Source of the DNA: Dastarcus helophoroides
Taxonomy: Eukaryota; Arthropoda; Insecta; Coleoptera; Bothrideridae
Assembly: GCA_028583605.1 (NCBI GenBank)
Contig: CM053327.1
Span: 25,655,629-25,719,628, forward strand
Length of the DNA: 64,000 bases
Direction: 5' to 3'
Made by a program: the position numbers and the translations under genes. Positions 56,080-64,000 of this stretch are shown here, one piece after another. How positions within the stretch are numbered: the first letter of the stretch is position 1; each line of letters opens with the position of its first letter. A model generated the notes under the pieces. It was not told the origin of the DNA, made no database searches, and worked only from the letters and a program-made list of their open reading frames with translations.

Positions 56080-58389
56080 ATGTTTGTTATCAGAAAATAT
56101 AAATTTAAAGGGAGCAGGTTCAAACATTCGTGGCAAGAGCCCAATGGGTTTGATACCGGCGTTAAAGTGTACAATAACGCGAAAAGAGAAAAAGTGCCTC
56201 TAATCACCCACCATAAAGGTATACTGACCTGGTATACATGTGGCCCAACAGTTTACGACTCGGCCCACATCGGGCACGCAAGCTGTTACGTAAAATTAGA
56301 TATTATCCAGAAGGTTTTAAAAAATCATTTTAAATTAAATGTGATTAGTGCTATGAATATTACTGATATTGATGACAAAATTATCAGTAGAAGCAATCAC
56401 CTTAACATACCCTGGACAGATGTGTCAAAATACTATACAAAAGAATTTTGGAGTGATCTAAACAGTTTGAAAGTTTCAAAACCTAATGTAGTGTTAACTG
56501 TAAGTGAAAACATTGATAACATTAAGAAATTTATCGAAAATTTGATAGTAAATAAATCAGCTTACTTAGCAAAAGATGGTTCGGTGTATTTTAGAACACG
56601 TGCGTACGAAAATTACGGGAAATTACAAAATATTGGACATACCGACTTAAATCACTCTGAGACGAACTCATTTAAGGAAGCACCAGAAGATTTTGCTTTG
56701 TGGAAAAGCAGTAAAAAAGGGGAACCCTTTTGGAACAGTTCCTGGGGAACAGGAAGACCAGGCTGGCACATTGAATGCTCAACGTTAGCCACCAAAATAT
56801 TTGGTAATTCTTCAGTTTGTCAGTTGCTTGCTTATCATAGTTTTCACTTTTACTTCAAAGAAATTTTTTGAATGAGTGTTTAGACTTGGACTTTTTTTTA
56901 CAAAATGTTGACCTTATATCGACGTTTTTCTTGAAACTTTGGGTTTTTTGAAGTTTGCAGCAAAGCCCACAATTTCCACAGAAAATGAAGTTTTGAGAAA
57001 AATATTGGGGAAATGTACCCACAAATTTCAGGCTTAAACTTTGAACTTCGAGAAAAGTCGCAAAGAACTGAAATTAAGTTAATGGTCAAAATTTTAGGAG
57101 GTTCATGGGTGGACGGGTTCATGTTTATACCAAAAATTGTGGGAAAAAAATCAGTATTTTAGAAAACTGGATTTTTTGTTTTTACGGCACTTCGATAGCT
57201 TCAAGTGTACACTTTCAATTTCTAATTTGGTTTTCATAAAATTTTGACAGGACATATTTCATAAATGTTGATTTTTTCAAAATTGCGACTTCAGTTTTTA
57301 AATTCGAAATTTTTTTTTTTAAGTTCGAGTCAAATTCAAAATATTTTTCGAATATTTTGTTCAATACGTTGATTTTAAGTTTTCATCATTTTTCTGCATA
57401 TTTTAGGAGAAAATTCGATTTTAATCTCAAGTGTCTGCTCTACTGGAGATGTGCCATATCAGACTTAAGTTAGTAAACCACATCAGTTTTGACAGTAAAC
57501 CTCCATTCTTTTTTGTCAGTTTACTTGTCCGCAGTTTTTTCTTAGATTATTATTTCATATAATTTTTTTTTTGGCTACAGGGTCAACAATAGATGTGCAT
57601 GCTGGTGGAATTGATCTTAGGTTCCCCCATCATGAAAATGAAGAAGCTCAGTCATGTTCCTTCCATTCTTGTAGCCAGTGGGTGAACTACTGGCTCCATA
57701 CTGGTCACTTACATCTAAAACAGGACGAGAAAATGTCAAAATCGTTGAAAAATACGATATCCATTCAAGACATGCTGAAGAGTGTATCACCTGATGTGTT
57801 TCGATTAGCTTGTCTGATGTCCCATTACAGAAGCAATATGGAGTATAGCCCAGAGTTTATGCAAACTGCTTCTAGTTTGTTATCAAATTATAAAAATTGT
57901 ATAGAAAGTTGCATAGGTGTCTTTAAAGGTTTAATAAAACCATCTCTGAATAATGACATATTAAATAATCTGTTAGCAAGTTCCAAGGATGATTTAGATG
58001 AAGCCTTAAAAGATGATTTTAATACACCTCAAGTTATTAATTTATTAAATAATATTACGAATACAGCAAATTCTATGTTTCATTCCACAGCTAGCAGTTC
58101 TGAATTTGCATGGGAGCCCCAATATCGTATTCTTGGTCTAGTGAATTTTGTGTTATATACTTTAAATTTGTTTGACATTGACATTGTCAGTGAAAAGAAT
58201 CAAATTAGTGAATCTGTGAATGCGGAGATTATGGACATACTGAATTTATTCAGACAGAGCGTTAGACGCACAGCAATTGGTGAAAAACATGCTGAACTTC
58301 TAAGCTTATGTGATCAAGTCAGAAATGAGTTGGGTAAAAGTGGAATTGTTATTAAAGATCATGGAAAAGTTTCCACTTGGTTAAAATAA
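56080..58389 (+). CDS. CARS2: cysteinyl-tRNA synthetase, mitochondrial (CARS2)
   Basis: Class I aminoacyl-tRNA synthetase that charges mitochondrial tRNA-Cys. Two coding exons, 56,080-56,803 and 57,581-58,389, joined in phase (KIF|GSTIDVH), 510 residues. A basic N-terminus (MFVIRKYKFKGSRFKHSW) fits a mitochondrial presequence. Catalytic signatures: CGPTVYD with zinc-ligand Cys54, HIGH 63-66, WHIEC with Cys233, FPHHENE with His258 and Glu262, KMSKS 292-296. The C-terminal part holds the DALR-type anticodon region and ends KDHGKVSTWLK, as the family does. The length is that of bacterial/mitochondrial CysRS and not of the larger cytosolic enzyme. The stop codon overlaps an AATAAA. The single intron (777 bp) is filled with the window's AT-rich repeat. 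The start chosen is the first ATG of the frame; no upstream in-frame alternative was judged better. Confidence 0.93.
56804..57580 (+). repeat. CARS2 intron with AT-rich repeat
   Basis: Between the GTAATTC donor and the GGCTACAG acceptor. 56,880-57,440 consists of TCGAAATTT/AAATTTTGA-type words and TTTTTCAAAATTGCGAC. No exon or other element recognised. Confidence 0.6.
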
Positions 58390-59744
58390 ATAATGATAAA
58401 AATAATTGGTCGTTTATTTTTACCCCAGTTTAAACTGAAAGTTCTAAGAAAAACCGGTCAAGAACGAGTCGTACTCTCACAAATAGGTTTTTGGGGCCTC
58501 TCACTGATTAATTAAATATGTATTCAGTTAACCACAACAAAAATAATCATAGCCAAAAATGCTTTTCAATCACCTTTCCTAGAGCAAGGGCAAGTTGACA
58601 GATGGTTTGTTGATTTTAATGGAAAATAAACATCTCAACTTCCTCTTAGATTCCGAGAAGACTACTAACCATTGCATTAATTCTCCACAAAATTAAATTT
58701 TACATCCAGGAGCGGATTTAAGGGTGTGCAAAATGTACCACCATCTAGGGGCCCCCACAAGAGTCGATGGTCTCCTTTTATTTAGGCATCAAAATCCGTG
58801 GACACCTCATGAAGACATATTTTTAGATTTTTTTTAGTCATCAAAAATATTGCAAACTGACATTTTCATTAAACAGATGTTTCAAGAAACTTCACAGTTT
58901 TTTCTTTAAATTTGGCCAAATGTCAAAATGTTTACAAAACTTGATGGTTTTTTTGTTAATATATTTGACTTTTTCAAAATTACAGAAGTTTCACAAAATG
59001 TCTAATATCGACTTGCCTTATAATTTATTCATTATTATAATTTTTTTTTATTTTTCGAAAATTTGAAATAACAACACTTGATTTTTTTCCAAAAATTGTA
59101 ACTTCTTTTTTCTTGAAATTTGAACAGTAATTCTGAATGTCAACTAATTTCTAAAATTTTAAGTTTAAAAAACTAAAACCTTTGGGTTAAACATGGAAAT
59201 TTGTTAAAAATTAACTTATTCAATGTGTGGAAATTCAAAGTTTCTAAAAGAGTTGATATTTTGGCAAATGTTTGTTAATGAATTCAGTTTTTTTTTAATT
59301 TTAACTCGCTTGTAACTAAATCTTTTCTATAACCACTTTGTCCACTTTAAATTTAGACTCTCTGGACATTTCAGATTAAAATTTCAAATTTAAAAACATG
59401 TTTTTTCACAATTTCGAGTTTAAATTCGAACTGAAGGAACTGAAAGTTATGGTTATTTTTTTAAAAAATTAAAACTTATAAAGTTGCAATTCTGAGTTCC
59501 AAGTCGAAAATTTAGAAATAAAAATCGAATATTTTTGGAAGGAATGGATTGGACAGTTTTTATTTTAGATAAATTTAACGAAAAATTCAATTAATCAATA
59601 ATACGTTGTTGAATAAAGTTGACAATTTTTTTTACAAAAACATTGTACAAATTGTAAGAAAAAATATTTTTCATGTTTGAATCATTTTCTTGAAATATCT
59701 ATCCCAAATAATGAAATATTCTCATTGTTAGCTCTTAAAAGGTT
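58390..59744. other. CARS2 3' flank, hAT-like end and AT-rich sequence
   Basis: At 58,707 CAGGAGCGGATTTAAGGG followed by TCTAGGGGCCCCC resembles a hAT left end of the CAGTGGCGGATT type; no partner end was found. 58,800-59,640 is AT-rich array-like sequence with FLANK words such as AAATTTCGAG and TTTTTCAAAATT. Confidence 0.45.
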
Positions 59745-59895
59745 AGAGGTTAGTATTCTGCATATTGAAGAAATTTCAAAAATTAGGCAACGCTATGTTC
59801 AACTGCAAAGAGAAGTGGACCGATGCGACGCCGAAGAGTTGATTTCGGAATTATCTATGACTCGGAAGTCGGCAACAGTCAATTATTCAAAATAA
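59745..59895 (+). CDS. possible terminal coding exon, unknown protein
   Basis: After an AG at 59,742-59,743 an open frame (LEVSILHIEEISKIRQR, YVQLQREVDRCDAEELISEL, SMTRKSATVNYSK) runs to a stop at 59,893-59,895. It is markedly less AT-rich than the flanks, highly charged and probably coiled-coil. No upstream exon could be joined and I do not recognise the protein. It could be the last exon of a small gene, a processed pseudogene fragment or chance. Confidence 0.3.
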
Positions 59896-60149
59896 TTGAG
59901 AATATGATTAAATTATGATTTGAAATAGTTAATATCCTAAATATGCATTTTATTTTTTTACCTTGCATCGTATTCATTTTTCTCTATCTTTTATTAAAAT
60001 TAATAACATCTTGCAGCATTATGTTTGTTCAATCTGGCAACAGCGCGAAATTCAATAATCGTCTGAAGGACATAGATAAACACGGATGACATCATCTACG
60101 CTCCAAAAATAACATTACTTTCCACCATTGTGATTTTATTGACAGTTTG

Positions 60150-60267
60150 TAGGCAGACTTGCGAGACGATAGTTTTACTAAAATTAAAAGAGTTTAATAG
60201 TACAAAAGTGTATTTTTTGTAGTTAAAAAGGGACATACAGTGCATAATAGGACAGTGCGTAGAAAAC
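60150..60267 (+). promoter_or_regulatory. candidate non-coding first exon of alpha-spectrin
   Basis: The sequence up to AGAAAAC at 60,267 is followed by a strong donor GTAAGTGG. The alpha-spectrin start codon at 62,679 is preceded by an acceptor-like TTCCGTTCACAG ending at about 62,665, which implies a spliced 5' UTR. Joining these two is inference; other upstream exons are possible. Confidence 0.3.
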
Positions 60268-62232
60268 GTAAGTGGAAATACAATTTGGCGTTCATTTTAA
60301 TTAAATCTCACCACACCCTGACCCTTCCTACAAATTGTTTTTCCTCTACGAGCATCCTATTAGGGGTTGGGAAGTTGGAAATTCTAAAGATTAGAAATGT
60401 TTGTATTCTTTTGTCGAATGTGCAAACATTTCATTTTACTTTCTACTTGTGCATATTGTCTGCTTCGTTATATTGGGTTTAAGAGACATTTTTACATATT
60501 TCTATCTGAAGTTTGTTTTAAACGTTCATTTCTCCCTTGTAATTGAATTAATTGAATAAAGTTATAATCATTTAAAAGGTACACCCTGCAATGCGACCGT
60601 AAATATTTTGTTTAATAGGATCAAGTAGGTCAAACAAGTATTGAACCGGTAGACTGTAGATGTTGCTAAGAGACCTTGATTTTTTGATTGGCTAAATACA
60701 GTTCATTCACCATTCACGCCTTCCAGAGCACTAAACAGACGAAAAATATGTATGTATAACTATTATGTCATGGATATAGATAACTTCTGGAATGTGTACC
60801 GTTTAATTACATCACTTATTTTTGTAGGGAGCTTGACTAATGTTTTTGGTGGATGATTTTACTTCTAATCTTAATTCATAGACATAATTGACGCTTATTG
60901 CGGATCACAAAATATTTTTCGATTCAATGACTTGTAGCTTGTAGGGAAAAATAAACGATTTCGTTCATACTACGTACATATTTCAGGGGAGATACTTGCT
61001 TTTTCAACAAATTAATTAGATAATGCAAAACTTGTCAGGTTATGTAAATTTTGAACAATATTTTATTATTAGATATCTGATATTCTTTTCAAATCCAACC
61101 TCAAAAGGAGTAATTAGAATTATTAGAAATAATTGTAGTCTTTAATGCCTGTCATGTAATTAAAAGTAACTGGGAAATAGAAACGTCTACAATGTGGATT
61201 GTTTACATTGAAATTCTAATCTTAAAAAAACACAAAAATATACTTCTTTCTAGTGAGGTTTTTAATGGCAGCTTTGCACCGAAATACCTTCTTGTACTCT
61301 CTGTACCTCGCTGGCAAGTCGCACTGAATCTTTGGCCTGCCGATAACGTCACAATAATCAACTTGAATTATGTATAGTCGCCGCCACCCAAATTTGAACG
61401 GTTTTTGGTTTCCGTGGAAATTTTGTCTGAATTTAATCATTGTAAATTGGACTTCATTCAGCAGCGCAACATAAAGAGGGTATATTGTTACTTTTAATAT
61501 TTTCTGCTAAAAAATACAACTTTATATTTCCTCAAACTTCATTCAGAAATCGATTTTCTTCCCCCTTAGTTATTAAGCTTTGGCTTTTTGAGCATCACTT
61601 AAGTGGCTTGACATATGTCAAATTTTGCGACGACTGTGGTTCAAGACCTAAATTACATGATGCAATTTTACCGTTCGAATTTAGATGGCGGCGACTGCAC
61701 ATAAAAATAAGCACATGCAACAAAAATCTAGCCGAATTTGAGAAGAATAGAATTAACAACGAACGCAGAAACAATTCCGCTTTATGAACATTCCTAAAAA
61801 AGTTCCAACTTTGGCAACATTGTACACACGTCATTTTGTGACACTAACAACCAAACAGACCTTAAAAATGAAACTTTTAAGCTTAACATATAAAAAAAGT
61901 TTTACATTTGAGAGAAAATAGCGAAATTCGACCTGGAATAATATAAACTTCCTTTGTTTGGTGCCATGGAGCAAAGTTCTTATTTGTCATTTGTTATAGA
62001 ATTTGAGAATTTTTCATGCTCACGAAATAGAGATGGGCGATTTTTCAATCTATTGATATTCGATTCTTTGATGGATCGATATTTTTTTTCTCGATCCAGC
62101 TGCGTCTTTATTTTGCAATCAAAATATGAATGAAAACATGATTTATATTTAGTTTAGTTTATAGGTACTCTCGGTAAAATGTCTTTTTAGTTTAAAAGCG
62201 TCTGCTCATTTTTCATTGGCGTACAAATGACA

Positions 62233-62307
62233 ACGCATCCTACTCGCTTGTGCTTTGAAAGCGTATTGGGGTTACCCTTTGCGAGTGGATTAAGCTTTAA
62301 AAAAAAT
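62233..62307 (+). mobile_element. family A 3' tail fragment
   Basis: GCATCCTACTCGC, TGCTTTGAAAGCGTA and GGGGTTACCCTTTGCGAGTG followed by an A-run match the last 75 bp of family A. It is an extremely 5'-truncated copy. Confidence 0.8.
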
Positions 62308-62610
62308 TCTAAACTTGTGTAAATGAAATTTCTATGAAACATTAGTTAAAAAGAGTTTGTTTTAATCACGGTAATTTAACCATTTAAAGGTCCAAAATAT
62401 CAGATACATTAATTCTAAAATAAATAAACTTATCGCGTAAGTGTAATTTATCTGTTAATCTATTTTACTTTGTTTGCTTTTTTATGATCAACTCTCTTGG
62501 TTATTAAACTTACAAAGTTGTCAGTTTTTACCTAATCCTGGTGATTTTCATTTAGTGACATGTATGGTATATCTCAACCGTTTTAAGTACATACACATAC
62601 ATGTGCGAAA

Positions 62611-62628
62611 GAGAGAGAGAGAGAGAGA
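62611..62628. repeat. (GA)9 microsatellite
   Basis: Pure GA run about 40 bp upstream of the acceptor preceding the alpha-spectrin start codon. Confidence 0.8.
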
Positions 62629-62678
62629 AAATTCATTTTATACGTCAAGTTTGTTCCGTTCACAGATATAATATAAGG

Positions 62679-64000
62679 ATGGATCAAATTCCCCCACCGA
62701 AGGAGGTAAAAATCCTCGAAACCGCTGAAGACATCCAAGAGCGTCGTCAGCAGGTTTTGTCCAGATATGACAACTTTAAGGCGGACGCTAGAGCGAAGCG
62801 TGAAAAGTTGGAAGATTCGCGTCGATTCCAATACTTCAAACGAGATGCTGACGAACTGGAATCGTGGATTTTGGAAAAACTTCAAGCAGCTTCAGACGAA
62901 AGCTACAAAGATCCCACCAATTTACAAGTAAGTCTTTAAGATACTAAACACCAAACTGTTATTAAACTTATGCTGCTTCTTAGGCCAAAATTCAAAAGCA
63001 TCAAGCTTTTGAAGCTGAAGTAGCCGCGCATAGTAACGCTATTGTCGTTTTGGACAACACCGGAAGGGAGATGATCAACCAAAACCATTACCAATCCGAA
63101 ACCATCAGAAAACGCCTTGGTAAGTTGATCCGGGGGTTGTAAGTTCTTTATTAGAAAGTGGAATTTGTACTTAGATGAACTTCATCGTCTATGGGAGCAG
63201 CTTCTTGCCAAATTGGCGGAAAAGGGAATGAAGCTGCAACAAGCTCTCGTCTTGGTCCAGTTCTTCCGTCATTGCGACGAAGTCATGTTTTGGATCAACG
63301 ACAAATCGACGTTCCTGTCTACGGAAGAATTCGGGTCCGACTTAGAGCACGTCGAGGTTCTTCAGAGAAAGTTCGACGAGTTCCAGAAAGATATGGCTTC
63401 TCAGGAGTATCGCGTTACGGAAGTCAACGAATTGGCAGATAAATTACTACAAGACGGTCATCCGGAGCGCGATCAGATCGTCCAGCGCAAGGAAGAGCTA
63501 AACAACGCGTGGCAGCGCCTGAAGCAGATGACATTAATGCGCCAGGATAAGCTTTATGGGGCGCACGAGATCCAGCGCTTTAATAGAGACGCTGATGAAA
63601 CTGTCGCTTGGATTGCTGAAAAGGACGTTGTTTTGTCTTCGGATGATTACGGAAGAGATTTGGCCAGCGTTCAAGCATTGCAGAGGAAACATGAAGGTGT
63701 GTTTTCTACTTTGTTTAACTTCTTTTATTCACTTGTTTAAAACTCTCTTATTTAACAAAGGGAATCTTTAAATCATTAAATATAAAAATAAAGCATTGTC
63801 TTAAGGATTTTATAGATATTGTTTATTATTTTACTTATGAAACTATTATACGAGGCTAAATCAAATATGAATCGTAACTAGTCATTATCATTCTTATGGT
63901 AATAATGACCATTTGCAAAATTTTTTGTAAAGCAAGGGCATTTTATTAAATGAATCTCATAGGAGTGGAAAGGGATTTGGCCGCTTTAGAAGATAAAGTT
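62679..64000 (+). CDS. alpha-Spec: alpha-spectrin, N-terminal part (runs off window)
   Basis: Actin-crosslinking membrane-skeleton protein that pairs with beta-spectrins. Four exons are visible: 62,679-62,927; 62,984-63,119; 63,175-63,696; 63,963-64,000 (continues). Junctions are GT/AG and in phase. The first residues MDQIPPPKEVKILETAEDI, then RRFQYFKRDADELESWI, start the partial first repeat, whose third helix partner is supplied by beta-spectrin at the tetramerisation site. FWINDKSTF, DLEHVEVLQRKFDEFQKDM and RFNRDADETVAWI mark successive 106-residue spectrin repeats with the conserved Trp. The sequence is very close to insect alpha-spectrin. About 314 of some 2,400 residues are present; the EF-hand and SH3 parts lie beyond the right edge. 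GC is visibly higher than in the flanks, as expected for a highly expressed gene. Confidence 0.96.

Larger units (their letters stand above)
60268..62664 (+). other. inferred 5' UTR intron / upstream region of alpha-spectrin
   Basis: No coding exon was recognised. It holds a short inverted pair with AGTCGCCGCCA and AAATT(T/C)GAACGG at 61,370-61,401 and 61,671-61,702, a family A retrotransposon tail at 62,233-62,307, and a (GA)9 tract at 62,611-62,628 just before the acceptor. Confidence 0.4.

Overview
The window is animal nuclear DNA, AT-rich, with introns and GT/AG splice sites. The recognisable host genes are all conserved animal genes and most resemble their insect orthologues: held out wings (how), a Has1/DDX18 DEAD-box helicase (pitchoune), torsin, mitochondrial cysteinyl-tRNA synthetase (CARS2) and alpha-spectrin. 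The first 42 residues of How and the first spectrin repeats are very close to insect proteins, so I infer an insect. A beetle would fit the repeat load and the base composition, but the sequence does not prove the order.

Layout. Positions 1-12,950 are non-coding: a foldback repeat, a nest of three non-LTR retrotransposons (1.9-4.4 kb), dispersed and tandem repeats, a tRNA-like SINE head, and a 3.2 kb AT-rich array built on the motif TCGAAATTTT. At 12,951-13,077 (minus strand) sits the short first coding exon of how. Its downstream exons lie outside the window, so positions 1-12,950 are most simply the first coding intron of how. From 13.5 to 47.7 kb is a gene desert of nested mobile elements: a jockey-like element with an internal tandem duplication (15.9-18.2 kb), a roughly 215 bp satellite split by a retrotransposon (21.1-24.9 kb), a 1 kb foldback element (27-28 kb), further non-LTR copies (29.5-34.6 kb), a 3.7 kb hAT-like element that carries AT-rich array sequence (37.5-41.2 kb), and a dead Tigger/pogo transposase interrupted by a hAT element (44-46.8 kb).

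From 47.8 kb to the right edge the DNA is gene-bearing. DDX18 (minus, 9 exons) stands head to head with torsin (plus, 5 exons), separated by a 592 bp hAT element with a near-perfect 8 bp target duplication. CARS2 (plus, 2 exons) follows. Alpha-spectrin (plus) starts at 62,679 and runs off the right end in its fourth coding exon.

The genes are ordinary housekeeping or structural genes (ribosome assembly, ER/nuclear-envelope AAA+ function, mitochondrial translation, membrane skeleton, RNA regulation) and show no sign of working as a cluster. I found no operon, CRISPR array, rRNA or intact tRNA. The most unusual material is in the repeats: AT-rich TCGAAATTTT arrays that keep a long-range sequence order between copies 25 kb apart, that occur inside introns of conserved genes, and that in one case sit inside a transposon with terminal inverted repeats and a target-site duplication. 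A one-base frameshift in the otherwise intact DDX18 also deserves checking.
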